A stretch of DNA of 64,000 nucleotides. Origin: an uncultured Lachnospiraceae bacterium. Its GTDB lineage: Bacteria > Bacillota > Clostridia > Lachnospirales > Lachnospiraceae. This document shows, one piece after another, positions 24,701-31,890 of this stretch. The notes below the pieces were generated by a model. The model was not told where the DNA came from. It was given only the letters and a program-made list of their open reading frames with translations, and did not search any database. Position numbers and translations under genes: made by a program. How positions within the stretch are numbered: the stretch's first letter is position 1; the number at the start of each line of letters is the position of its first letter. The stretch spans positions 7,475 to 71,474 of the forward strand of contig CAJTUC010000022.1 in NCBI GenBank assembly GCA_910579395.1, in the 5' to 3' direction.

Positions 24701-26509
24701 GCGCAGGATTTATCCGATGCGGGAAATACGCTTTCCTATATTTTAAGCGATCTTGCATCTATCTCGAATGTCATGAGTCCTTATATGGAGGAAGCGTTGA
24801 AGCAGGTGGATGTAGAACTGGATTATGTAATTGCCGATCTGGAGGATGTTTTTTCCAGGCTGGATTCCGCTTTTGACAGAGTGCGTTCAACGGTGGTCTA
24901 TGTGACCGGTAAGTTTGATATTCAGTTTACGGAATTGGGTTCTGAAATGGATGAGTCCATTAACGGTCTGTTCGATCAGCTGAATGCGATTACGACCTAT
25001 GCGGGCCAGATCAATGATGACCTCGATGTTCATTCCGATATTTTGGAAGCGGATATGCACGCGGTAAATGATCAGATCAATTTTATTTTTCAACTTTTTG
25101 TAGAACGAATTGATGATGTGGAGGAACTGTATTTTGACGGAGACGGCTATGAGGATATTTCGGATGAAGATATCGATGCCAGTACGGCCGGCAAAGTAGA
25201 GCGTTCTGTTAACAACGGTGTTGTAAAGGGCGATATCAATGTCGGCGGAATCGCCGGTTCAATGGCAATTGACGAAGAGGACCCGGAAGGAAACGCGGCC
25301 GGAAGTGTGAATCGTTCCTTCGGAAGCCGCTATCTGACGAGATGCATTCTGGCCGGCTGCGAAAACAACGGACAGATTACCGTCAAAAAGGATGGTGCCG
25401 GCGGAATTGTAGGCTATATGAATCTTGGCATTGTGACAGACTGTGAAGCATACGGCAGTGTGGAGAGTACGGAAGGGGAATACGTCGGCGGTATCAGCGG
25501 GGAATCCCTGGCTTTGATCAGAAACTGCTGGTCGCTGACTTCCCTGAAAGGTTCCCGGTATGTCGGTGGGATCGCCGGCGCCGGTACGAAGATTCAAAAC
25601 TGCCATGCGATGGTCCTGATTGATGGCGAGGCGGTGCGAAAAGGTGCAATTGTCGGCTGGCTGGAAACCGAAGAAGACGAACGAATAGGATTTAGTGAGG
25701 ATATAAACGGCAATTTCTTTGTCGGCGGTACATTGCGCGGTATCGATGATGTGAGCTATGCCGGTATTGCCGAGCCTGTCACTTATGAGGAATTGCTGGC
25801 GGTAGAAGGAATTCCCCTGCAGTACAGACATTTGCAGCTGACTTTTATCGCAAACGACAAAGTGGTAGACCGGATTGAAGTAAAGTATGGAAAAGCGCTT
25901 TCGGAAATCGAATTTCCTCAGACGCCTCCTGTTCCGGGAAGCTATGGAAAATGGCCGGATGTTACGGAAATGAAGATGATTGGAAACATTACGCTGGAAG
26001 CGGAATACAGCGACACGATTACGACGCTGACCAGCGTTGAAAAAGGAACTGTGGCAGTGGACAATGTTGAGGAAAATCCGGATAAACCATATGCGTATAT
26101 CGAGGGAATCTATACGGATGATGCTGTCCTGTCTGCTTTAGTCACGGAATATACGGCACAGCAGACGAAAGAGGAAATGAATCAGAAGGCGGAATCCGCT
26201 GTTTATGAAATTCGTGTAGAGAATGGCGGCCTGTCCGATGATACTGTATCCAGTGTGAGACTTTTGAATCCTTATGGTAAGATCAGAACCGTATTCGGCC
26301 TCGTTGATGGAACATGGCAGGAAATCAGCTATAAGGAATATGGTCAGTATATTCAGGTAAAAATGGCAGGTGCGTCGGCTTCTTACTGCATTGTATCGGG
26401 AGACAGGGCAGGATTCTGGATGTGGTATGCTGCAGGCGGAGCAGCAGCTTTGCTGCTGATCGGGATTGCGGTCATGCGAAAACGCGGGAAACAGAAAGGA
26501 AAAGTATGA
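21725..26509 (+). CDS. Giant GLUG-repeat cell-surface protein with C-terminal membrane anchor
   Basis: The likely product is 1594 residues, starting at 21725 behind GAGGAGG; 22 further residues upstream in frame lie inside the exporter gene and are not likely used. Order: signal or membrane helix (about 36-57, ending FAAEE); an acidic linker; a GLUG beta-helix block of about six GG(I/F)xG repeats (about 150-370); a helical coil (380-490); a beta-repeat resembling InlB B-repeats (YAFVMPSGNVVVKAEF); a low-complexity Q/T/N/G stretch and a long acidic linker; two more B-like repeats (YQFIMPAADVDVAVSF); a second coil (about 945-1130); a second GLUG block (GGIAGSM, GGIVGYM, GGISGES, GGIAGAG); and a C-terminal helix (WMWYAAGGAAALLLIGIAVM) with a basic tail. 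It has no LPXTG. It is probably an envelope-anchored adhesin or partner of the exporter. Confidence 0.85.
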   Translation: MNRQKSVIKGIKKYLSRRKLLSQKNDLSKNYYRIVSMLMLPVLVMTFVSENVAFAAEEKKEETQEKEAETETGVDGAAAVENALLQAEGEMAAVSAEGKEVINVRTAEELLAVAEKCDTDVWSADKLIELQEDISLAGIDFEPIAVFAGTFNGNGHTISDFHYVGSGYADGFFRYIAPTGIVQNLTISGWVKTENEEKCTGGFCGINGGWILECTFSGRVEGKSETGGIVGENESTGTISTCSVIGSVTGYDRAGGIAGGNYGTIRNCTNKAGINSDSSWLEEADESGLEWLLEDIEERKLISGTDIGGIAGYSKGLLINCNNEGVVGYEHNGYNIGGIVGRQSGQVFFCNNNGQVYGRKDVGGIVGQMEPHISVEEAESLSEAVQRLHDLVDIFLNDAGKTQDTVNADFDILRSHSDEALKNADSIANKTTDFIDDNISAVNEAADRMRYCMEQIPYIADDVSSAIDSMNETADALGRVADVLDLNGKAGDTVYDETAHTRLSLVSGVGGDVYTNSALPAEGETVTLSVVSEEGYRLSYISAADASKTTIELTMLSDTEYAFVMPSGNVVVKAEFVYDGSVTSDAGDGSVSVVVPSASSRNDGSSLGSQTDSNGGQTDSNGGQTNSNGGQTNSNGGQTNSNGDQTNGNDGQTNNNISQTGNNGAGLDADGNASTDGTDESDNGDSGAENPDDRTDDAGNEPESNSEDLDGGRDDAGSEQPDESVEDSNGTAEEVSDSDNEADAGDVAHDVAALDDGKIGADHQFRKLVNATDALNGAEYTITVLKNGDTESTVSAHADDVVVVNVQPDSGCQASIHITAGGGEISFTEKMEGRAYQFIMPAADVDVAVSFVKAGVIVESNAGGKADYTVSGSKLTLQVRPNAGYAEKDHPTVVDSAGSQLMISRKSAGAYVYEVDMTSANPPVRVKITFTASTDSAAVSASRDNLSENVSLLKTQMQSVSDTMSKIDQLVSGKTLDDIKNDEELIGYILDLAQDLSDAGNTLSYILSDLASISNVMSPYMEEALKQVDVELDYVIADLEDVFSRLDSAFDRVRSTVVYVTGKFDIQFTELGSEMDESINGLFDQLNAITTYAGQINDDLDVHSDILEADMHAVNDQINFIFQLFVERIDDVEELYFDGDGYEDISDEDIDASTAGKVERSVNNGVVKGDINVGGIAGSMAIDEEDPEGNAAGSVNRSFGSRYLTRCILAGCENNGQITVKKDGAGGIVGYMNLGIVTDCEAYGSVESTEGEYVGGISGESLALIRNCWSLTSLKGSRYVGGIAGAGTKIQNCHAMVLIDGEAVRKGAIVGWLETEEDERIGFSEDINGNFFVGGTLRGIDDVSYAGIAEPVTYEELLAVEGIPLQYRHLQLTFIANDKVVDRIEVKYGKALSEIEFPQTPPVPGSYGKWPDVTEMKMIGNITLEAEYSDTITTLTSVEKGTVAVDNVEENPDKPYAYIEGIYTDDAVLSALVTEYTAQQTKEEMNQKAESAVYEIRVENGGLSDDTVSSVRLLNPYGKIRTVFGLVDGTWQEISYKEYGQYIQVKMAGASASYCIVSGDRAGFWMWYAAGGAAALLLIGIAVMRKRGKQKGKV
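23550..23654 (+). repeat. Five tandem 21-bp units within the GLUG protein gene
   Basis: Units begin at 23550, 23571, 23592, 23613 and 23634 and encode (G/S)QT(D/N)SNG, with degenerate units continuing to about 23720. The near identity of the units points to recent slippage, so copy number probably varies between strains. This sets linker length. Confidence 0.9.
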
Positions 26510-26536
26510 GAAAAAAGCATAAGCGGTAAAAGTGAT

Positions 26537-26560
26537 AAGGGGGCGGTAAGCCCCCTTGTT
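26537..26560. terminator. Terminator between the GLUG gene and the Rpn-like gene
   Basis: AAGGGGG (26537-26543) pairs with CCCCCTT (26551-26557), followed by GTTA. The T tract is short. Confidence 0.65.
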
Positions 26561-27707
26561 ATGTAAGTTCACCGACTGCTATGCCATGTGTCTTTAACAA
26601 TGCGCGCAGCTTTATGTTTTCTGAGTTGGCTGCCAGAAGCTGGGAATCTTTCTTTTGCAGTTTTAAATTCAGCAGGGCGGTTTCGTCCTGCAGTTTCTTT
26701 TCGAATTCAGCTGTCATTTTGCCAGTCAGTTTAGCGGTAACTTCGTTGGTTACTTTAGTGGTAACTTCATTGGTTACTTTAGCGGTAACTTCGCTAGTCA
26801 CTTTAGCAGTCACCTCACGCGTCACCTTGGCGGTCACGCGTTCTGTTATCTGGTCTTCCATATCGCTGTAGGAAGGAATGATTGGCGTCAGCATTTTCGT
26901 TACCTCCTCATGTAGTTTCGGATTTTGTATGAGTATCTGGTCGGCAGCCATCCGAATATAATTGATATAATCTTTGTATTGCCGTTGTGTAATATATTTT
27001 TCTAAAAGTTCGTCTTTTAATATAATTATAATCTCATTTACGAACACTGTCAATTCTTTTTGCGTTACGGGATTTCTTTTTACATTGAGGCGTGGGCGGA
27101 AGCGCAGGAGCGTAAAAGGAAGAAAAAGTGTCAGGTGATTTTCACGAATCTGTTGGAGCGAATAGTTCTGAACTTTGACGATTGTAACGATATACAGGAT
27201 TTGCGATGTGTTGGAAAGGTGGATTCTGCAGGTGCTTTTTTCTGAAACGGTGCCGTTACTGTCGAGATGTAAAATGATGGAGGCAGGAAAGCGGAGAGTA
27301 TAGGGAATGTTCCTATCTGCATCAATGTCCTGTGCGGCATTCGTCTGTTTTTCTTTCGAGATGCCATATAGAAGCGCGATATGGGTATCGTATTCAAACA
27401 TACGGAAGGACATGTATTCATCCTTTCTGGTTTGACATTCCAGATGATAGAGATCTGTTCCGGCAATCCGCATGACGACATCGGCAAAAATGGAAGAAAG
27501 ATTTTGAGGAGTGGCTTTTCCGGGCGCAGCATATTCTGCTGCGAGCAGTTCCACCGAAGTATCTTTCGGATATTCTTTTCCAAAAATATGCTTCAAAAGT
27601 GGAAAAAGCTGTTCGGGCATATGATGAATGATTGATTTGAGAATGCTGTCCCATAATTTTTGGGCAGGCGGAGAAGAGAATTGGCTGTGCATAGAATTGC
27701 TGTTCAT
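26559..27707 (-). CDS. Rpn/PD-(D/E)XK nuclease family protein
   Basis: The product is 382 residues if started at the ATG at 27707, which has AAAGGG upstream; 22 extra residues in frame upstream look non-coding. The N-terminal half has the PD-(D/E)XK nuclease pattern of the Rpn and transposase-like families: an aspartate in IFADVVMRI, then the ExQ core in YHLECQTRKD with FRMFEYD after it. The C-terminal third is a coiled coil containing five 8-residue repeats of the type TxEVTAKV. Rpn proteins promote RecA-independent recombination in E. coli, but most Clostridial members are untested. It is a single gene with no mobile-element ends seen. Nuclease activity is inferred. Confidence 0.7.
   Translation of the reverse strand: MNSNSMHSQFSSPPAQKLWDSILKSIIHHMPEQLFPLLKHIFGKEYPKDTSVELLAAEYAAPGKATPQNLSSIFADVVMRIAGTDLYHLECQTRKDEYMSFRMFEYDTHIALLYGISKEKQTNAAQDIDADRNIPYTLRFPASIILHLDSNGTVSEKSTCRIHLSNTSQILYIVTIVKVQNYSLQQIRENHLTLFLPFTLLRFRPRLNVKRNPVTQKELTVFVNEIIIILKDELLEKYITQRQYKDYINYIRMAADQILIQNPKLHEEVTKMLTPIIPSYSDMEDQITERVTAKVTREVTAKVTSEVTAKVTNEVTTKVTNEVTAKLTGKMTAEFEKKLQDETALLNLKLQKKDSQLLAANSENIKLRALLKTHGIAVGELT
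26731..26850 (-). repeat. Five tandem 24-bp units in the Rpn-like gene
   Basis: Units start at 26731, 26755, 26779, 26803 and 26827. The first three are nearly identical and the last two more diverged. Each encodes eight residues (T-x-E-V-T-A-K-V). The gradient suggests stepwise growth of the coiled coil. Confidence 0.8.
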
Positions 27708-27906
27708 AAAACGGACCCTTTCATGATGCGGCAGGATAAAAATCCTGTAATCGATAACAAAATAGACAGGCAAAAGCCCTACAGATTATTATAAAAAGAC
27801 ATCGTTACTTTTTACGAAATAAAGTATAACATTTTAAAAAGAAAAAAGCAATGTTTTTCTGATAAATCATCAAAAAGGAAGAAAAAGACTTTTATGAAGG
27901 ATTTCA

Positions 27907-27937
27907 TAAAAAAACTCCATAAAAATTTTATGGAGTT
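27907..27937 (-). terminator. Terminator of the hemolysin-III family gene
   Basis: On the minus strand AACTCCATAAAA and its complement (27913-27937) form a long stem followed by a run of six to seven T (27907-27912). Confidence 0.75.
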
Positions 27938-27958
27938 CTGTGAAAACGTATTCTCAAT

Positions 27959-28034
27959 GACTTTTTATCAGCCTGCGACATTTGGGCCGCAGGCCCAATA
28001 TTCGCAAGACGAATAAATTCGTCTATGAAAAGTC
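27959..28034. repeat. Multi-branch hairpin resembling the cloverleaf elements
   Basis: The outer stem GACTTTT (27959-27965) pairs with AAAAGTC (28028-28034). Inside are GCCTGCG/CGCAGGC and GACGAAT/ATTCGTC hairpins. The layout matches the cloverleaf family, but the sequence does not, so it may be a diverged copy or unrelated. It sits between the Rpn-like and TrhA genes. Confidence 0.45.
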
Positions 28035-28048
28035 TTTGATTTTTTAAT

Positions 28049-28699
28049 CTATGCTACATACAAATACATAAAGATAAAATGACAAATGCTTCCGCCCATA
28101 ACGAATAGATGAAAAATCTCATGGGAACCGAAATACTGATGTCTGCTGTTAAAGAGCGGCAGCTTTAAAGCATAGATGACACCGCCCGCCGTGTAAATAA
28201 TACCGCCGGCCAACAGCCAGAGAAAAGCGCTGTGGGGCAGCGTGTTCCATAATTGTCCAAAAACGCCGAGGCAGACCCATCCCATGGCGATGTAAATGAC
28301 GGAAGAAAACCATTTCGGGCAGGTGATCCACAAAGCCTTGACCAGCATTCCGATGACAGCGATCGTCCAGACAACGGCTAAAAGCGTGTATCCAAGCCGG
28401 CCGCCGAGAACGATCAGGCAGACAGGGGTATAGGAGCCGGCTATCAGCACGAAAATCATCATGTGATCGATTTTGCGGAAAATCTTTAAAATCCGGTCTT
28501 TGACAGTGACGCTGTGATAGAGTGCACTTGCGCCGTATAATGCGATCATGCTGAGCATAAAGACCGCCATTGCAAAAAATGCGGTAAAGCCGTCCGAAAC
28601 GGCCGCTTTTATCAAAAGGGGTGTGGAAGCAAAAACTGCCAGCATCATGCCGATAAAATGAGTAATAGCGCTTCCGGGTTCACGAATTGTTATTTGCAT
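28049..28699 (-). CDS. trhA: Hemolysin III / PAQR family membrane protein TrhA
   Basis: This 216-residue protein has seven predicted membrane helices and the family motifs: EPGSAITHFIGM at the N-terminus, LYGASALYHS (conserved S and H) and HEIFHLFVMGGSICHF at the C-terminus, with the histidines that bind a metal. Bacterial PAQR proteins help control membrane energetics and fluidity. The older name hemolysin III reflects early heterologous assays. AAGGAGGAG lies 7 bases before the ATG. It is a single gene with its own terminator and a palindromic element upstream. Confidence 0.92.
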   Translation of the reverse strand: MQITIREPGSAITHFIGMMLAVFASTPLLIKAAVSDGFTAFFAMAVFMLSMIALYGASALYHSVTVKDRILKIFRKIDHMMIFVLIAGSYTPVCLIVLGGRLGYTLLAVVWTIAVIGMLVKALWITCPKWFSSVIYIAMGWVCLGVFGQLWNTLPHSAFLWLLAGGIIYTAGGVIYALKLPLFNSRHQYFGSHEIFHLFVMGGSICHFIFMYLYVA

Positions 28700-28752
28700 A
28701 ATATCTCCTCCTTCTCTTCATTTTACAGAAAACACATGAAGAAACACGACAA

Positions 28753-28768
28753 GTAGTTTTAAAAACTA
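28753..28768. promoter_or_regulatory. Perfect 16-bp palindrome upstream of trhA
   Basis: GTAGTTTTAAAACTAC is a perfect palindrome 54 bp before the trhA start. It could be an operator for a dimeric regulator. No further evidence. Confidence 0.4.
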
Positions 28769-28824
28769 CATATGATATATATTAAATCTACACCTTATAA
28801 TATGCAAAGTCAATATAAAAGATA

Positions 28825-28908
28825 CAATCTTTGCAAATTCCTGCAAATTTTCAACAAATCTTCACAAAATCTAAAAAGAATGACGTGTAAAATGGTTTGT
28901 GATAAAAT
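28825..28908 (+). promoter_or_regulatory. Promoter and phased repeats of the second two-component system
   Basis: CAAAT or CAAAA cores start at 28834, 28844, 28855 and 28865, with a related CAATCT at 28825, so spacing averages one helical turn. A weak -35 (TGACGT, 28881-28886) and an extended -10 (TGATAAAAT, TAAAAT at 28903-28908) follow. This suggests autoregulation by the OmpR-family regulator encoded at 28954. Confidence 0.55.
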
Positions 28909-28953
28909 GTTTCTGGCTGGAAATGTGAAAAACTTTGAAATGAGGATTTAAGT

Positions 28954-29685
28954 ATGGAGTCACACAAAATTCTACTCGTTGAGGACGATGCCGAAATCAG
29001 CGAGATGTTAAAAAATTACCTGACTGCAGAGAACTATGATGTGACCTGCGCTTTTGACGGACAGGAGGCATGCATGCAGTTCGATGCCGCTTCATTCAGC
29101 CTCGTGCTTTTGGACCTGATGATACCAAAGGTAAGCGGCATGGATGTGTTGCAGCATATCAGACGAAGCAATTTTGTCCCGGTCATTATTTTGTCGGCAA
29201 AGGATACGGAAACGGATAAAACACTGGGGCTGGCATTGGGAGCGGATGACTATATTACGAAACCTTTTTCCGTTGTGGAAGTTCTGGCGCGGATTAGGGC
29301 GAATATACGCAGGGCGACCCAGTATGACGGCGCTTTGGCAGCGGTGCCTTCCGTTTTGGCTTCGAAAAAAACTGCGGATACAGAGGATGTTCTCACTGTA
29401 GGGGAATTGACGATGAATTTGTCAGATTATACGCTGACTAAAAGCGGAGAGGCGGTGGAACTGACTGCAAAGGAATTTGAAATTTTGAAACTGTTCATGC
29501 AGAACTCCAAAAAGGTCTACACAAAGGAGCAGCTCTATTCTCTTGTGTGGAACGATGCCTATCTGGGGGATGAAAATGCCGTTAATGTGCATATCAGCAG
29601 GTTAAGAAATAAAATCGAGGATGATTCCCGCAATCCCAGGTATATTTTGACGGTTTGGGGGATTGGGTATAAGTTGGGGAGTTGA
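28954..29685 (+). CDS. OmpR family response regulator
   Basis: This 243-residue regulator has acidic residues E10-D11-D12, phospho-acceptor D54 (LLDLMIPKVSGMD), K103 (DDYITKPFS) and a winged-helix domain ending NPRYILTVWGIGYKLGS. A 25-residue linker joins the domains. Its partner kinase is encoded 200 bp downstream, beyond a large inverted repeat, which is an unusual gap for such a pair. The ABC-2 transporter that follows is the likely target, as in bacitracin-type resistance loci. Confidence 0.95.
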   Translation: MESHKILLVEDDAEISEMLKNYLTAENYDVTCAFDGQEACMQFDAASFSLVLLDLMIPKVSGMDVLQHIRRSNFVPVIILSAKDTETDKTLGLALGADDYITKPFSVVEVLARIRANIRRATQYDGALAAVPSVLASKKTADTEDVLTVGELTMNLSDYTLTKSGEAVELTAKEFEILKLFMQNSKKVYTKEQLYSLVWNDAYLGDENAVNVHISRLRNKIEDDSRNPRYILTVWGIGYKLGS

Positions 29686-29705
29686 AGGAGAGGTTGGTGG
29701 TTCGG

Positions 29706-29857
29706 GCGTCCGGGCAGCGTATCGTTCCTTTGGAGGCACGCTTGCGCTCCGCGAAAAGACGTAGCGGTACTAAACTCAAAGCCGGTATAACCGTCTTTTC
29801 GTTAAGTGCCCACGCTTTTCAAGGGCCTCCGCCAGGAACGATACGCTGCCCGGACGC
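29706..29857. repeat. 152-bp inverted repeat between regulator and kinase genes
   Basis: The end arms, 29706-29729 and 29834-29857, are perfectly complementary over 24 bases. Inside, GGAGGC pairs with GCCTCC and GCGAAAAGACG with the CGTCTTTTCG region. The element begins about 20 bases after the regulator stop and ends about 12 bases before the kinase ribosome site. It may be a small non-autonomous element or a regulatory mRNA hairpin. Confidence 0.9.
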
Positions 29858-29886
29858 TTGAATCAACAGGAAGAGGATATGAGGTT

Positions 29887-30831
29887 ATGAGTTACGAAAC
29901 GATTTTGTTTTTTCTGCTTCTTTTTATCGTACTTTTGCTTGGCATTATTCTTTACCAGCATGTCGCCTTTCGCGTGGGAATGAGGGCGAGGCTTCGGGAG
30001 ATTAGTGGAAAATTGAAAGAAATCAATGATACGGGGAGCGATGAGAAGATTTTTGCTTTTACGGATGTTCCGGAATTGATGGAGCTGATGGCGCAGATGA
30101 ACAGGCTTTTGGAAAAGCATGTAAAAACAGAGGCGGAGCGCCGCCGTTTTGAAATGGCTTCTAAGAAGATGCTTTCCAATATTTCCCATGATATAAAAAC
30201 GCCTATGACGGTCATTTTAGGTTATCTGGAAATTCTGCGGATGAACGGCGGGGATTCGGATGAGATGCTGGCAAAGACGGAACGGAAGGCAAAGGATGTC
30301 ATGGAACTGATCAATCAGTTTTTTACTCTGGCGAAGCTGGAATCCGGCGATATGGCGCTCGAAGCTGCCAGCATTGATTTATGCGAAGTCTGCCGCGAAA
30401 GTATCCTTGATTTTTATGAGCTTTTGACAAAAGAAGATTTTGAAGTCGATATCGCGCTGCCGGAGGCGCCCGTCTATGTGCAGGGGAATCGGGAGGCTGT
30501 AGGACGTATCCTGTCCAACCTGATCTCCAATGTGATTCGTTACGGCGCAGAGGGAAAATATATCGGACTGTCCTTGTGGACAGATGAAAAGTCAGTATTT
30601 CTCGCGGTGACGGATAAGGGAAAAGGAATCGACAAAACTTTTGCGGACAGCGTATTTGAGCGGCTTTTTACAATGGAAGATTCCCGCAACCGCAACATAC
30701 AGGGAAATGGCCTTGGCCTTGCGATTGCCCGGAATCTGGCGGTGCAGCTTGGAGGAACCCTTACGTTAGACAGCATTCCCTATGAAAAGACCGTCTTTAC
30801 GCTCATGCTCCCAAAAGAAAGAAATTTGTAA
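29887..30831 (+). CDS. Sensor histidine kinase
   Basis: The product is 314 residues from the ATG at 29887, which has AGGAAGAGG upstream. Coding in frame continues back to 29806, but those codons run through the inverted repeat and are not kinase-like. One membrane helix (about 6-25) is followed directly by the dimerisation domain with H101 (SNISHDIKTPMT) and an ATPase domain with NLISNVIRYG, a G1 box DKGKGID and GNGLGLAIARNLA. With one helix and no external domain, it must sense within or at the membrane, probably through the adjacent ABC-2 transporter. Confidence 0.92.
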   Translation: MSYETILFFLLLFIVLLLGIILYQHVAFRVGMRARLREISGKLKEINDTGSDEKIFAFTDVPELMELMAQMNRLLEKHVKTEAERRRFEMASKKMLSNISHDIKTPMTVILGYLEILRMNGGDSDEMLAKTERKAKDVMELINQFFTLAKLESGDMALEAASIDLCEVCRESILDFYELLTKEDFEVDIALPEAPVYVQGNREAVGRILSNLISNVIRYGAEGKYIGLSLWTDEKSVFLAVTDKGKGIDKTFADSVFERLFTMEDSRNRNIQGNGLGLAIARNLAVQLGGTLTLDSIPYEKTVFTLMLPKERNL

Positions 30832-30861
30832 GAATTGCGAAACAGTTTTGAAAATCCGGTC

Positions 30862-30870
30862 TGCTACAAT
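30862..30870 (+). promoter_or_regulatory. Extended -10 box before the ABC-2 ATPase gene
   Basis: TGCTACAAT lies in the 64-bp gap after the kinase gene, 26 bases before the ATPase start. The -35 match is poor. It could give the transporter separate expression. Confidence 0.4.
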
Positions 30871-30895
30871 GGGATTTGGAAAGGGGGCAAATAAT

Positions 30896-31828
30896 ATGCC
30901 ATATATTATACAGACAAATCATCTTACAAAGACCATTGGCGGTAAAGAAATCGTGTCGGACGTCAGTCTTCATGTAAAAAAAGGAGAAATCTACGGATTT
31001 CTGGGTCCGAACGGGGCCGGAAAAACAAGCATCATGAAGATGCTGACGAATCTCTGGAAGCCGACAAGTGGAAGCATCGAACTTTTTGGAGAAATGCTTA
31101 CGCCGAAATCTTATGAGGTTTTGAAACAGATGGGGAGCATGATAGAATTTCCCGTTTTTTATGAACATATGACGGGGTATGAGAATCTCAGGATTCATTG
31201 TGAATACATGGGTTATTATCAGCACAACAGTATCGAAAACGCGCTTGACATGTTGGAACTTGCGGATGCGGCGGGAAAACAGGTTCGGAATTATTCGCTT
31301 GGTATGAAAGAACGCCTCGGTATTGCCCGTGCCATTTTATGCAGGCCGGAACTTCTGATTCTCGATGAGCCGACGAACGGCCTTGATCCTGCGGGGATGA
31401 AACAGCTCCGCAGCCTTTTCAAAAAGCTTTCTGTAGAGTACGGGATTACCATTATGATTTCCAGCCATATTTTGTCGGAAATTGAAAGTATCGCCGATAC
31501 GATTGGCGTTATCGCACACGGCAGAATGATGCAGGAAATCGGCATGAAAGAAGTTGAGCAGATGAGTCTTGCCTATCTGGAATTATTCGTTTCGGATGTC
31601 AAAAGAGCAGCTTTCGTACTGAGTGAAAAGTCGGGCCTTACGAATTTTAAGATTATGGAAAACGGAGAAATCCGCATCTATGATATGAGTGTTTCCACAC
31701 AGGAACTGTCGAAGACGCTGATTATGAATAATGTCGAAGTGACAGCGCTTGGCAGGAAAACCGAAACGTTGGAAGATTATTTCCTGAAGCTGACCTCGGG
31801 GACGGATTCGGCAGAGGGCCGGATATGA
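30896..31828 (+). CDS. ABC transporter ATP-binding protein (bacitracin/lantibiotic type)
   Basis: This 310-residue ATPase starts at 30896 behind AAAGGGGG. Walker A is GPNGAGKT (residues 37-44), the signature is YSLGMKERLGIARAIL, Walker B is LLILDEPTNGLDP, and the H-loop is ISSHILSE. The variant signature and the C-terminal extension that includes ALGRKTETLEDYFL place it with BcrA/LanF-type ATPases that partner small ABC-2 permeases in self-protection or peptide resistance. It is 62 bp upstream of its permease and follows the second two-component pair, so the four genes likely form one resistance unit. The antibiotic is not predictable. Confidence 0.92.
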   Translation: MPYIIQTNHLTKTIGGKEIVSDVSLHVKKGEIYGFLGPNGAGKTSIMKMLTNLWKPTSGSIELFGEMLTPKSYEVLKQMGSMIEFPVFYEHMTGYENLRIHCEYMGYYQHNSIENALDMLELADAAGKQVRNYSLGMKERLGIARAILCRPELLILDEPTNGLDPAGMKQLRSLFKKLSVEYGITIMISSHILSEIESIADTIGVIAHGRMMQEIGMKEVEQMSLAYLELFVSDVKRAAFVLSEKSGLTNFKIMENGEIRIYDMSVSTQELSKTLIMNNVEVTALGRKTETLEDYFLKLTSGTDSAEGRI

Positions 31829-31890
31829 GCGTGAAATTGAATTCGGAAACGGGTGTAAATGTTGCAAGTTGAGAAAGGTGTGTGATTATT

